A program made the translations under genes and the position numbers. Positions 17,933 to 26,992 of a stretch of 64,000 nt of DNA are shown piece by piece; position 1 is the first letter of the stretch, and every line of letters begins with the position of its first letter. Location: the NCBI GenBank assembly GCA_963789025.1, contig CAWBIT010000008.1, positions 434,001-498,000 on the forward strand, in the 5' to 3' direction. This stretch comes from AP-15 sp963789025 (GTDB taxonomy: Bacteria; Pseudomonadota; Alphaproteobacteria; ATCC43930; CGMCC-115725). Below the pieces are notes generated by a model. That model was given only the letters and a program-made list of their open reading frames with translations. It was not told where the DNA came from and made no database searches.

Positions 17933-19639
17933 GTGACCAGCCTCCTTAACGTCTACGTGCTGCCGCCTTTCGCCGTCGCGCGGCTCGGCGCCAGCGATAC
18001 GCCCGTGGACGCGTTCGACTGGGTCGAGAACCCGGCGACGCACGGCGCCGGCAAAACCGTGATCCGACCAGCGGTGAGCCTGCGCGTGCTGCCCGATGGT
18101 TCGATCCAACCCTACATGCCCTCCGTCATCCTGTTTCGCGACGGACCGGGCCAGAAGATTCGACCCACTGCGCCGTTCTTCGAACTGTGGGGGCGGTTTG
18201 ACGATGCCGCGGACCCGCAGCCGCTTACGGAGACGCGGCTGGAACAAATCGGCGGCTCGCTCGCGCGGGTTTCTTGGCGGATCCGCGGTGCGAATCTGAA
18301 AGCCGCACGGCGCACCAACTCGCCGACAGACGGTTTTGGCGCCGAGGTGACGGTGCGCGCCAACGAGCATGCGGCGGTGCCGCTGCTGGCCACGAGCCCC
18401 AATGTCCCCGGCGCCGCTCCGCTGGTGTTGGCAAATGCGCCGATTCTGCTCGGCCGGGTGCAGGCGATCCGCCCCCATCCCGGCACCGAGCTCGGCGTAG
18501 ACCTCGATGTCATCCGGATCCGCTTCACGCCGGGTGCGGGCGAGGTCTTTGGGCCGCCGAGCGCTACAACGGCCGCTGACCCGGACGCTCCCGAAGGTTC
18601 GATACGGCAATATGAAATCGTCCCCGAGCGCAACCGCATCCTCAACGGCGAAGCCAGCTGGGCGAAGTTCCGGCCGACCAACGATTTGGAGCAGCCGGAA
18701 CCCGCCGACACTTTCGACGGCGTGCTCGACACCTCCACCGGAATCGGCGGGCAGAGCTGGGGTGTGGTGGATGATACATGCGATGTCGTCATCGAGGCAA
18801 CGGTTGAAGTCGGCTCCGACCGCTTTATCGCGAATGCCCGGGCGAGCGCTGGTCCCCCGGATTTCGCGCCTGATCGGCGGCCGTTCATGTCGCTCGCCGA
18901 TGATCTTGCAGATCGCGAACTGCCGGCGCTGACACCCGCGCAGATTGCCGAGCAGGAGACGGTCGAGGAGGTCGCCGACCTGTTGCGGCGCGTGTTCGAA
19001 ACGGTGAGTCTCACAAATCTCGACGCGCTGCGGCGGATGACGATGTCCGGCCAGCAGGCGAACGATCCCGATCCCGTTCCTGTGACGAGCCTGCCGGGTT
19101 CGATGACCCAGGTGGACCAGCCTCTGGCGGACAAGATCCCGGGCATTCTCGGCCCCGGGGTTCCCGACACCCGCCTCGGCTACACGGAGGTGGCGCAAGA
19201 CACGCACAGCGAGATCGCCGATGTCGACAACATGCTCAACCTGTTCCGGACGCAGGCGGAACGCATTCGGCACCTGCTGAGGCCGCCCTTTGCGCGGATA
19301 GCGGACCTGCCGGAAAAGCCGCCGGACAGGTTGCCCACCGACGAGCTCGGCCTACAGCCGAAACCGGTGCTCACACCGCGGGAGCGCGACCCGCGAGTGT
19401 TGCGCGACGGCTTGCATGACATGCGAATGCCGCCCTACATGCGCGATTCCGATGCCGCGCCGCTGTCTCTGACATGGCGGCAGTACCGCGAAGTCATGGC
19501 TCTGATCGACCATCTGGCGGCGATCGACGAGGATGCATTTGCGCAACTGGCCCCGGTGCGCCGGCATGTCGCTCAGGTTGTGCAGCGCCGGCGCGCCGCG
19601 GAGAGCGAGCACCCCCGCGCTCGAGGGACACGGAGGTGA
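17933..19639 (+). CDS. Large protein of unknown function, first gene of the radical-SAM operon
   Basis: 568 codons from a GTG at 17933 with GGGAG upstream. No signal peptide or membrane segments. The N-terminus (NVYVLPPFAVARLGASDTPV) weakly recalls the PPIGIARVGNS start of LodA-type oxidases, and IRPTAPFFELWGRF follows at about residue 90. The centre contains WGVVDDTCDVVIEATVEVG. The C-terminal third is rich in Pro, Arg and Asp and ends in a basic tail. It contains a single clear Cys. Its stop overlaps the next start (GTGA), showing translational coupling to the radical-SAM enzyme. It may be a substrate or scaffold; the LodA resemblance is only suggestive. Confidence 0.75.
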   Translation: MTSLLNVYVLPPFAVARLGASDTPVDAFDWVENPATHGAGKTVIRPAVSLRVLPDGSIQPYMPSVILFRDGPGQKIRPTAPFFELWGRFDDAADPQPLTETRLEQIGGSLARVSWRIRGANLKAARRTNSPTDGFGAEVTVRANEHAAVPLLATSPNVPGAAPLVLANAPILLGRVQAIRPHPGTELGVDLDVIRIRFTPGAGEVFGPPSATTAADPDAPEGSIRQYEIVPERNRILNGEASWAKFRPTNDLEQPEPADTFDGVLDTSTGIGGQSWGVVDDTCDVVIEATVEVGSDRFIANARASAGPPDFAPDRRPFMSLADDLADRELPALTPAQIAEQETVEEVADLLRRVFETVSLTNLDALRRMTMSGQQANDPDPVPVTSLPGSMTQVDQPLADKIPGILGPGVPDTRLGYTEVAQDTHSEIADVDNMLNLFRTQAERIRHLLRPPFARIADLPEKPPDRLPTDELGLQPKPVLTPRERDPRVLRDGLHDMRMPPYMRDSDAAPLSLTWRQYREVMALIDHLAAIDEDAFAQLAPVRRHVAQVVQRRRAAESEHPRARGTRR

Positions 19640-20925
19640 CGGCAACGCAGGCTAAGGAACAACCCTGGTTCCACCTCGTGGCCGGATCGCAACCCGCGGT
19701 GCTCGTCGTGCCGGGCTCGATGGTGTTCGAGCTCGACGACGACATGATTGCCGCGCTCGACCGTGGCGATCCGGATGCACTGGCAGAGCTGCGCTCGTAT
19801 GTGAAGCCGGCGCGCGTCGAATTGGGCGAACTACCGCCTGTCACCGCACTCTCGCTGAACGTCGCGCAGGCGTGCAACATGTCCTGTGCGTATTGCTATG
19901 CCGACGAAGGCCGATTCGGCGGCGCCGCCCGCCTCATGGATAAGGACGTCGCGTTCCGCGGCATTGACACGCTGATAACCAATGCCTCGGGACGCTCCGT
20001 GACGGTCGGTTTCATCGGCGGTGAGCCGTTCCTAAATCGGGCACTGGTGCACGACTGCGTCGATTACGCACGCGCTGCGGCCGCACGAGCCGGTATCGCA
20101 GTGCGCTTTTCGGTGACCACGAATGCGACGCTGCTGCGGGATGACGACATCCGGCTGCTGCGCGAGAACCGGTTCGCGGTAACCGTCAGCATCGATGGCG
20201 GGCCACCTCACAACCAATACAGGCGCTTACACGGCAGTCGTGAGAGTGCGGCGGCAGTGGCGAGCGGAATTTTGCCGTTGCTCGCCGACCCCGGTGGGGC
20301 CCGTGTCGCAGCGCGGACGACGGTGACGCGAGACAACCTCGACGTTGCCGAGCGGATCGCTTGGCTGAAGGAGCTGGGGTTTATGGAAGCGGGGGTGGCT
20401 CCGGTGCGAACTAGCCCGCGGCCCGAGTTGATACTTGGTGAGGACGACTGGCCGTTCTTTCTCGAGAGCATGATTGCGGCTTCGCAGATCGAGCTCGATC
20501 GAGTGGGCTCGGGCGGGCAGCCGTTTTTTTCCAACCTTTGGGTGGCGCTCCGGGAAATCCACCGCGGTACGGCGCGGCCGCTGCCGTGTGGATCGGCCGC
20601 CAACTACCTCTCGCTCGACGCCAAAGGGCAGTTCCACAGCTGTCACCGAACCATCGATGCGCCGGGGTTCGGCATGGGCTCGCTCGACGACGGCATGGAC
20701 GCGGCGGCGCGGCGCGCCTTCCTCGACGCGCGCAATGTCGACACTCAGGAGCCCTGTGCGTCCTGCTGGGCGCGTTACCTTTGCGGAGGCGGTTGCCACG
20801 CGGAGGTGGCTGCAGCGGGCCGCTCCGGCTGTGACTACATTCGCGGCTGGCTCGATCATTGCCTGCGCACTTACCTTTACGTTGCAGCCCGGCATCCGTC
20901 GCTGCTCGCCAGGGGGGACGAATGA
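19636..20925 (+). CDS. Radical SAM/SPASM maturase (QhpD-like)
   Basis: 429 codons from GTG 19636, which overlaps the stop of the gene before. The radical-SAM cluster motif CNMSCAYC gives Cys80, Cys84 and Cys87. GFIGGEPFLNRALVHD is the GGEP motif, and TTNATLL with VSIDGGPPHNQYRRLHG follows. The C-terminal SPASM domain shows PCGSAANYLSLDAKGQFHSC, CASCWARYLCGGGCH and a final GCDYIRGWLDHC for two extra iron-sulfur clusters. This architecture belongs to peptide and protein crosslinking maturases such as QhpD, which forms thioethers in an amine dehydrogenase. The likely substrate is a product of this operon. Its stop overlaps the next ATG (ATGA). Confidence 0.9.
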   Translation: MTATQAKEQPWFHLVAGSQPAVLVVPGSMVFELDDDMIAALDRGDPDALAELRSYVKPARVELGELPPVTALSLNVAQACNMSCAYCYADEGRFGGAARLMDKDVAFRGIDTLITNASGRSVTVGFIGGEPFLNRALVHDCVDYARAAAARAGIAVRFSVTTNATLLRDDDIRLLRENRFAVTVSIDGGPPHNQYRRLHGSRESAAAVASGILPLLADPGGARVAARTTVTRDNLDVAERIAWLKELGFMEAGVAPVRTSPRPELILGEDDWPFFLESMIAASQIELDRVGSGGQPFFSNLWVALREIHRGTARPLPCGSAANYLSLDAKGQFHSCHRTIDAPGFGMGSLDDGMDAAARRAFLDARNVDTQEPCASCWARYLCGGGCHAEVAAAGRSGCDYIRGWLDHCLRTYLYVAARHPSLLARGDE

Positions 20926-22607
20926 ACCAGAAGATCTTTCCGCGGAACCTGACTGCGCGCGCCGCCGTCGCAATCGCCGGCAACCCGATTACGACACGGC
21001 TGGAAAGCGGGGTCGGCAACTGCTTTCCCGGTTTGGAATTCGACCATCGCAACCTAGACCGCCGGTTTTTTCCAGGGCTCATTTTCAATTTTGGCGTAAC
21101 ACCTCCGGTGCTCGCGTCGACCGACGACGGCGACCCGGCGCTCGCGGATCAGGTACCCGCAGACGCCCAGCAGCTCTCCGCCGCCGTCACGGCGGCGTTC
21201 GATCAGCTGGGCCAAGGCGAGTGGCGGCTGACCTCGCTTGCACAAGGCGGGAGGACGATCGATCTGCAGGCCCTCGCCAATACCCAGCAATTCGATGCCG
21301 CGAGCTTCTGGCGCTTTGTCCGTAGTCTGACACGCGACAAGGTCACGATCGTCGTGACCCAGACGCCTCCAGCCGCAGCGAGCCGACAGACCTCGCTGGG
21401 CGCCGCCGCGCCACCGGCTGCACCGGTTAGTGTCACCCTGGCGCATTATCGGCGACAATATGTCGATCCTGATACCGGCGTAATCTCGGCCGCTTATCTG
21501 CCCGGTGAGCTCACACAGAGCCTCTGCTCCCCGTGGATGCACGATTTCCGCGATTGCGCCTGCAATTATTGGGCAGCAAATCATCCGGACATTGCACTGG
21601 GCGTCGACGAGGGCTTGTCGGCAGGAGGCCCGGCCGGGGCGGATCCGGCTCTCGCCGTGCGGCCGCTCGACTGGCTCAGGGCGGACCGCGACAGCAGGGC
21701 TGCAGCCACGGACTCACCACGCCGGAATGATGCGTTCCGGCTTCGCCATTACCAGATCAATCAGGAATGGACCTCGCTCGCCTTCGTACTGGAAGGGCGC
21801 GAGAACCGCGGCCTCTACGCTCCGGGCTTCGAAGCCTTTGCCGAACCTTTTCCAACCGCCGAGGCCCTGGCCGACGAGCTCGTCTCGTTGTGCGGGCTCG
21901 AGCACGTCGTGCTGCTCGAATATCTCTATGCCTATTACTCGCTCAAGCAGCCGGAGGACTTTACCAATTCACGCAACTCGGCCGACGTGCTCTTCGTCCG
22001 TCACGAGTTGCTGGGGATCGCAGTCAGCGAGATGCGCCACCTGCGCTGGGCGAACCAGCTGCTTTGGACGTTAGCGCAGCGCCGCCTGATCCGGGACCGC
22101 GGGCCGGCATTGGAGCCGGGCCGCAAAGTGCCGACTGCAACCGGCGAGCGCGACCGTCAGCTTCGGCAGCTCGCCCTCGCGGCGCTCGATGATTTCATCG
22201 CGGTCGAGCGGCCCAGCGGGACATTGGACGGCGCCTATGCGCGCGTCGTCGCGACACTGCGCCTGGGCTATCCGGAACCCCTGCTGCAACTCGCCCGGCA
22301 AATCGTGGCGGAGGGGATGGATCACTACAACCGTTTCCGGGAGATCAGTGTCGTCCTGCGTTCCTGGCCGAGCGTGCCGAGCAGCATTGGAATCCCCTGG
22401 CTTCGCCCAGTCCAAGTCGGGAGCCCCGAGACGGCTGGAAAGGCCCTCGATCTATATCACGGCATCTTGCGCGATCTCGCCGACGCGTACAGGCGCGGCG
22501 ATATGGAGGATGCCGGCAAGATCCTCGACGCGCGGCAGCAAATGATAGCGCTGGATGAGGCCGCCGAACAGTTAGCGGCCAATGGCATTGGGATCCCTTT
22601 CTTCTAA
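20922..22607 (+). CDS. LodA-like segment fused to a ferritin-like (PF12902-type) domain
   Basis: 561 codons from ATG 20922, overlapping the radical-SAM stop. Residues about 28-55 read LESGVGNCFPGLEFDHRNLD, and residues about 195-220 read LTQSLCSPWMHDFRDCACNY followed by W. Both recall parts of LodA-type quinone oxidases; the Cys/Trp-rich patch is a natural place for a crosslink. Residues about 290-470 form a ferritin-like bundle: CGLEHVVLLEYLYAYYSLKQ, ELLGIAVSEMRHLRWANQ (ExxH) and IVAEGMDHYNRF, consistent with di-iron ligands as in VioB-like proteins. This could be the modified substrate enzyme of the cluster. The exact activity is unknown. Confidence 0.75.
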   Translation: MNQKIFPRNLTARAAVAIAGNPITTRLESGVGNCFPGLEFDHRNLDRRFFPGLIFNFGVTPPVLASTDDGDPALADQVPADAQQLSAAVTAAFDQLGQGEWRLTSLAQGGRTIDLQALANTQQFDAASFWRFVRSLTRDKVTIVVTQTPPAAASRQTSLGAAAPPAAPVSVTLAHYRRQYVDPDTGVISAAYLPGELTQSLCSPWMHDFRDCACNYWAANHPDIALGVDEGLSAGGPAGADPALAVRPLDWLRADRDSRAAATDSPRRNDAFRLRHYQINQEWTSLAFVLEGRENRGLYAPGFEAFAEPFPTAEALADELVSLCGLEHVVLLEYLYAYYSLKQPEDFTNSRNSADVLFVRHELLGIAVSEMRHLRWANQLLWTLAQRRLIRDRGPALEPGRKVPTATGERDRQLRQLALAALDDFIAVERPSGTLDGAYARVVATLRLGYPEPLLQLARQIVAEGMDHYNRFREISVVLRSWPSVPSSIGIPWLRPVQVGSPETAGKALDLYHGILRDLADAYRRGDMEDAGKILDARQQMIALDEAAEQLAANGIGIPFF

Positions 22608-23379
22608 GGTACCCTCGCTCTTGTCGTTCTCGCGAAAGCGTCGCGAAAGCGGCAATCCAAATGCGGCCTGCGAACTCTCCCAAGCGAGCGGCGCGAGCTG
22701 AGGTTGTAGGCGCCCGAGATATGGCCGCTAGCGACGGTCCGATTTTGGATCTGCTTCCACCACACCTGATAAGGACACCGCTCGCGATTGGAGCTACCAC
22801 GTTGATTCGACGCCAATAGCCAGCGTTTTGGTGAGGGTCCCTATCGGCACCGATCGGGACCCTCCTGTTCAGCGGATTCTCGACCTCGAATCAAAGTGGA
22901 AACCCCGCGCTGGAGCGGGGTCCCGGTTCGCTGCTGATTCACACCTTCGCCAATATGAGCGGCGATCCGGCAGGGTTTGACCGCCACGGAGCTTCGACAA
23001 CACCGCCGGATGGCTATTTCTACACCTCTGGTCGCGAACGGCGCGCGCGGGCTGCGAGAGGTCAGCCGCAAGCGATAATGCCCTCGACGTGAACGGCGCG
23101 GGTGGACTTATAAGGCTGTTCCTGCGAGGGTTACCTCGAAAATTCCGTCATTCCGACCTTAGGTTCCAGCGCCGCCTACGGTGAGACCCCTTCGGCGCCG
23201 AATATGCGCTGTGTCGCATATTTATCGCCAACAGCAAGTTGCAAGCATTATATAATTCCGCCCCCTATAAGGACGCCGTAACAAGCTCGATAACGTCCTG
23301 ATCGGAAAATTGGGCCGCAGGGAATAAGCGATCAAATTCGTCAAGGTTCGGATCGGGCATAGTTGCCAGGCGGGTCTTG
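22608..23379. other. Long non-coding stretch with two hairpins
   Basis: About 770 bases without a convincing gene. It contains the strong dyad at 22833-22864 and a second perfect hairpin (ACCCCGC at 22902-22908 with GCGGGGT at 22915-22921). AT-rich DNA lies at 23205-23270. It separates the radical-SAM operon from phage-derived DNA. Confidence 0.5.
22833..22864 (+). terminator. Strong 32-nt dyad downstream of the radical-SAM operon
   Basis: GAGGGTCCC pairs with GGGACCCTC, and inside it ATCGG pairs with CCGAT across a two-base loop, separated by one unpaired base on each side. It lies 226 bases after the operon's last stop. No T run follows, so it may act as a Rho-dependent or RNA-stability element rather than a classical terminator. 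Confidence 0.45.
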
Positions 23380-23745
23380 TCCGGGTGGAGTGAGAGTGCG
23401 AACTTCCCAAGTCCCACGAAAGCGGCCGCTACGGGCCGGTTACAGCGCTAAAACCGCGGCCGTGATCGGCGCCCAGAACTTAAGAAAACTTAAGGTCGCC
23501 GAAATGATCGAGAAGGCCCAGACGAAGCGGGCCGAGCTTTGCGAACATGGCCGACTACATGAAGCCGACCCCAGAGGGCGCCCCCTCTCTCGACTTTTCG
23601 GACCTCACTCGCGACCAGACGGCGGCGCTCAGCCAAGTGACGGTCGAGGACGTCGCCTGCGGCAAGCGCGTCCAATTCAAACTCCACGACAAGCGCGCCG
23701 CCGCGCCGGCCCGTATAGCTTACCCTGGTGCGAGATGCGGTTGAC
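23380..23745 (+). pseudogene. Phage terminase small subunit remnant (copy 1)
   Basis: One frame reads LRAGYSAKTAAVIGAQNLRK, then LKVAEMIEKAQTKRAEL, the standard N-terminal part of Terminase_2 proteins. After a frameshift near 23545 the next frame reads ANMADYMKPTPEGAPSLDFS, DLTRDQTAALSQVTVEDVA and VQFKLHDKRAA, the C-terminal part. No intact start is visible. No large terminase subunit or capsid gene is nearby, so this is isolated prophage debris. Confidence 0.65.
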
Positions 23746-23942
23746 GGCGCTAGCCAATCCCACGGTGTCATCCGGCCGCCCTCAGGGCGCACCGGTCACT
23801 GACCGATGTAGGTAGCAAGCTTTGGTAACGCTTGGGATTTATTCTGGCCGAATTTCTCCCAGCTTAGGGAAAGACCACCACGGGGTCCTTATCAGTGAGC
23901 CTGCAGACGGCTCCCAGCTCTGATCGTAATTTCAGCCCGCAG

Positions 23943-24102
23943 GCTTGCCGTTTGTTCCAATGTCATCGTTCTCATCCAGTTGGGACGTGCGGGAAGTAGC
24001 CCCGCGTTGCGACCGTCGATCTCCGCGACAAACCTTCAACGTCACAACCGGGCGCCCCAGCCACCGATAACCAGCATTATCGGGGCCCGCAGCCAAGGCA
24101 CC
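23943..24102 (-). repeat. 160-bp inverted duplicate of 46743-46901
   Basis: The reverse complement of this segment matches 46743-46901 almost perfectly, with one indel and a handful of substitutions over 160 positions. It contains a frame reading NAGYRWLGRPVVTLKVCRGD. No IS ends are recognised at its borders. The origin is unclear. Confidence 0.85.
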
Positions 24103-24189
24103 TGATGTGCGTGCGGTGTCGTATCGGCTACGAGCGGGTTCCGGGCGGAACCCAGAGTATCGGTGCTGACGGGCCCGCTGCCTGGCGGC

Positions 24190-24409
24190 CGAGACTGACG
24201 AGTGCGGCCTGCTTGTCGTGCAGCTTGAACTTCACTCGCTTGGCGCCGTCTCCCAGATTTTCGATGGACACCTCGGAGAGCGCGGCGGTCTGGTCTCGCG
24301 TCAATGCCGCAAAGTCGAGGTCACCATCCACGCTCACGTAATCGGCCATGTTCGCAAAGCCGATCTTGCGCAGCTCGTCGACCACCATGTCCGGCCGCAA
24401 AAAAACCAC
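24190..24409 (-). pseudogene. Phage terminase small subunit C-terminal fragment (copy 2, opposite strand)
   Basis: The minus strand reads VDELRKIGFANMADYVSVDG, then LTRDQTAALSEVSIENLGDG and KRVKFKLHDKQAALVSLGRQ. It is homologous to the 3' part of the fragment at 23380-23745 but divergent in sequence and inverted. It is cut at both ends. Confidence 0.6.
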
Positions 24410-24469
24410 GACCTCGCGTTAACTACGAAGATCCTTGTTATAAATAGCGCTCTGTGACAGACTTCCTCG

Positions 24470-26098
24470 ATGCTGAACTCGACCACAACCATCGAAGCCA
24501 TACTAAAGACGGAAGGCCCCTGCCTGTCAAACCGCGTTTGCGACGTGCTGCAAAGGGAGGGGTTGACACCCGCCGCAGCCCGACAACGTGTCTCACGGGG
24601 AGGTGGGGCAGTTCAGCGCCTGCCTCTGCTGACTTTTCCGCGCGGCGCGAAATTCCTTTTTTTGGGATCTCAACGTGGCACGCGTCGGTACTGGGAAGCG
24701 CTCATTCGCGAGATAAACACCGCTAGCCCAGCCTATGCGGCGGCGGTAGCGGCTTTACTCTCACGTGGCGGCGTCGTTCCACAGCGCCATTTTCCGATCG
24801 TGTGCGGTTCGCCCATCCGTCAGAGCGGTCAACTATCGGCCGACACAGTGTTGGAGCGCTTGAAGTCAGCGGACATCATCAAAGAGATCGAAGTCGAAGG
24901 GGTTGGTACCTGTCTGTCCCTCATCGACAATTTCATGCTGAAGCCGAACGAAGACGCCGCGCTGCGCGCACGGCTTCTGACGGAGAACATCCTTCTGACC
25001 GCGGTGAAGCAGTGGGCCCGTCAGCTTGGCGCGGCGAGTTACGACCGTATCTCGACGCGAGACGACGAGGGCGAGGTCCCGCGGGTCGGGACGTTCGCCT
25101 GGGATCTCGCCGGCCCGTCCTACCTTCGCCCCATGGTTCGCCGTGATCAGAACGGGAAACCGAAACCGGGCTTTCTCGTTTGCGACGCCGTGTTGGGAGA
25201 GGTTCTCAACGAAGCCGCATTGGCCGCGTTTGTGCGCAAATGCACCCTTCTCGGCGCGATGGAGAAGGTGCCGCCTGTGTGGCCGGTGCTCGTCGCCCAG
25301 GGATATTCCCGCGAAGCCTTCCGTTTCGGCCGCTCGCACGGCATCATGATGGCTACTCCTGACCTCCTGTTTGGGCGTGAGGTGGCCGAAGGCCTGGCAA
25401 AGCTCCTGCATACCCTGTCTAAGGCCGCCGCGATGGCGGTTCAAAGGCCCGAGGTGATTGATGAGCTCTTTAAGAGCCTTGGCCAGATCGAAGGTGCTGC
25501 CGGCAACTTGCGGGGCGCACTCTTCGAGATGCTTGTCGGTCACTGTGTCGTGAAGCTTGACGACGGCTCGATCGATATCGGCAAAAAAGTCCGCGATCGC
25601 CATACAGGGCAATGGGCGGAAATTGACGTGTTCCGCGTCAAAGAGCACCGCGAGGTTTGGAGCTATGAGTGCAAAGGCCATCAGCCGACGCAGGTGGAAA
25701 CTTACGACCAGATTGAGCATTGGCTCACCGAACGTGTCGCTCGCATCCACCGCGCCATCAGCCAGGAAGAACGGTTCGGAGGCTGCGACTTCCACTACGA
25801 ATATTGGACCTGCGGGACCTTTGCGCCCGACGCTCTGAAGCGGCTTCAAGAGGCGAAAGAGCGCACGGGTCGCTACGCCATTGGCTGGAAGGACGGCCCG
25901 GCGGTCCGCAAGTACGTCGAGAAGGTCCGTCCGAAATCGGTTGTCCAGATGCTGGATGATCACTTCCTTAACCATCCAATCGCGCGCGTCGAAGCCCGCC
26001 ATGCCAGGCCGCCGGAGCCCGCTGATCTAGCCATCGAGGCGGAAGTTAACGAGTTCGTGCCAGCGCCTTCGCGCTACAAACCCATCCGCGCAGCATGA
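24470..26098 (+). CDS. Stand-alone winged-helix plus PD-(D/E)XK-like nuclease protein
   Basis: 542 codons, intact. Residues about 5-60 look like a winged helix (TIEAILKTEGPCLSNRVCDV, LTPAAARQRVSR), and a second related helix-wing region covers about 75-145. Residues about 345-405 carry a restriction-endonuclease-like pattern: Glu in NLRGALFEMLVG, Asp in QWAEIDVFRVK and Glu-x-Lys in WSYECKGHQP. The last 110 residues are basic and helical. No known name. Its place next to prophage debris, its isolation and the nuclease motif suggest a defence or type IV-like restriction function; that is inference. The ATG at 24470 has no clear Shine-Dalgarno; a TATAAAT box lies near 24439, so the message may be nearly leaderless. 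Confidence 0.7.
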   Translation: MLNSTTTIEAILKTEGPCLSNRVCDVLQREGLTPAAARQRVSRGGGAVQRLPLLTFPRGAKFLFLGSQRGTRRYWEALIREINTASPAYAAAVAALLSRGGVVPQRHFPIVCGSPIRQSGQLSADTVLERLKSADIIKEIEVEGVGTCLSLIDNFMLKPNEDAALRARLLTENILLTAVKQWARQLGAASYDRISTRDDEGEVPRVGTFAWDLAGPSYLRPMVRRDQNGKPKPGFLVCDAVLGEVLNEAALAAFVRKCTLLGAMEKVPPVWPVLVAQGYSREAFRFGRSHGIMMATPDLLFGREVAEGLAKLLHTLSKAAAMAVQRPEVIDELFKSLGQIEGAAGNLRGALFEMLVGHCVVKLDDGSIDIGKKVRDRHTGQWAEIDVFRVKEHREVWSYECKGHQPTQVETYDQIEHWLTERVARIHRAISQEERFGGCDFHYEYWTCGTFAPDALKRLQEAKERTGRYAIGWKDGPAVRKYVEKVRPKSVVQMLDDHFLNHPIARVEARHARPPEPADLAIEAEVNEFVPAPSRYKPIRAA

Positions 26099-26203
26099 GC
26101 ATCAAACGTCGGCAACGGGTCGGAAGCAGAGTAATGCCGGCAGGGAGCGTTTCGTCCGCTCGTGGCAGGCGCGACTTGCGGGAGGGGTCAGTAGTTCGCT
26201 AGC

Positions 26204-26685
26204 CTACTCGCCCTCGCCCTGGGTTCCCCAGTTCCAGCGCCCCTCAACCCAGGCCTATCCGCCGGAGTATTGTCGCCAATAGCCGGGAGTGAAGGTCGCA
26301 CTGTTGGTTGGCTGGACGATGTACCTCCCGGGCTCCCATACGTACTGCGCCCCGTCCCAGGTCCAATGACCGGGGTTCCAAGCATAGCCTGGAAAAGGGG
26401 GCGGGGTGCCGTTTCCGCCAATGGCGCCGGCGGTGGCGTCGTTACAATAGCATCGGGTGACTGCGGCGGCGCTAGATCGTCGGCCTGCGCGAGCATTCTT
26501 TGGGTCTGCACCCCAGGCGTCAGTTTGCCGAGGTCGGCCGACGAAACCAGGGCTGCGCTGATCGGGGCGGCTGGCGTTGCGGAGACTGAGCCCCTGATTG
26601 CCGCCGGGCTCTCAGCCAATAGCGGGGCGAACCCGAGCCCGATCGCTAGGAGTATGCGAAATTCCGCGGGCCTTGCGTTCACCAT
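26204..26685 (-). pseudogene. Exported YXWGXW-motif protein, frameshift and internal stop
   Basis: ATG 26685 starts a frame with a signal-peptide-like N-terminus (FRILLAIGLGFAPLLAESPA). Near 26410 coding moves to another frame: PPPFPGYAWNPGHWTWDGAQ, YVWEPGRYIVQPTNSATFTP and GYWRQYSGG. A TAG stands where Trp is expected, followed by AWVEGRWNWGTQGEGE and a stop at 26204-26206. These are the Tyr/Trp/Gly repeats of the YXWGXW family. At least two lesions make it non-functional. Confidence 0.65.
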
Positions 26686-26741
26686 CTAAACCCACACCTC
26701 TGGACGTTGCCGGGCGAGGTCTGCCCCAAAACCGGCCGCTT

Positions 26742-26867
26742 TCACGGCGATGCCTCCTTCACCCGAATTTCCTCCGCGCTCACCCCCAACACCCCGGCCA
26801 GCGCCACCCGCGGATCGGCCCCGTGCCGCGCCAGCGCCCTGGACCAGCTCGTCTGGCCGGGCAGGTT
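26742..26867 (-). pseudogene. Short conserved fragment with PGQTSWSRAL motif (copy 1)
   Basis: The minus strand between two stops reads LPGQTSWSRALARHGADPRV, then ALAGVLGVSAEEIRVKEASP. A clearly related fragment lies at 38783-38885 (PPGQTRWSKALVRHGAEPGA). The family is unknown. No start codon is available, so this is a 3' remnant. Confidence 0.4.
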
Positions 26868-26992
26868 TCACTCGATCATACAATGTCTCATACCGCGGTT
26901 TGAAACTTCTCAGGGTTTCCGCGGGTCTTGGGCGGATTTAGCTGCGGCGCAGGGCCGATTTGCCGCAGGTGGACTGGCCGGGACCCAGCGAA

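Noticed and set aside
17624..19273. 549-codon minus-strand open frame
   Set aside because: Runs antisense through the 568-codon first gene of the radical-SAM operon and then out of frame through the FAD gene; its last part only mirrors the FAD gene's N-terminus in another frame.
22833..22921. CRISPR-like or REP repeat array
   Set aside because: Two unrelated hairpins only; no regularly spaced direct repeats were found here or anywhere in the window.
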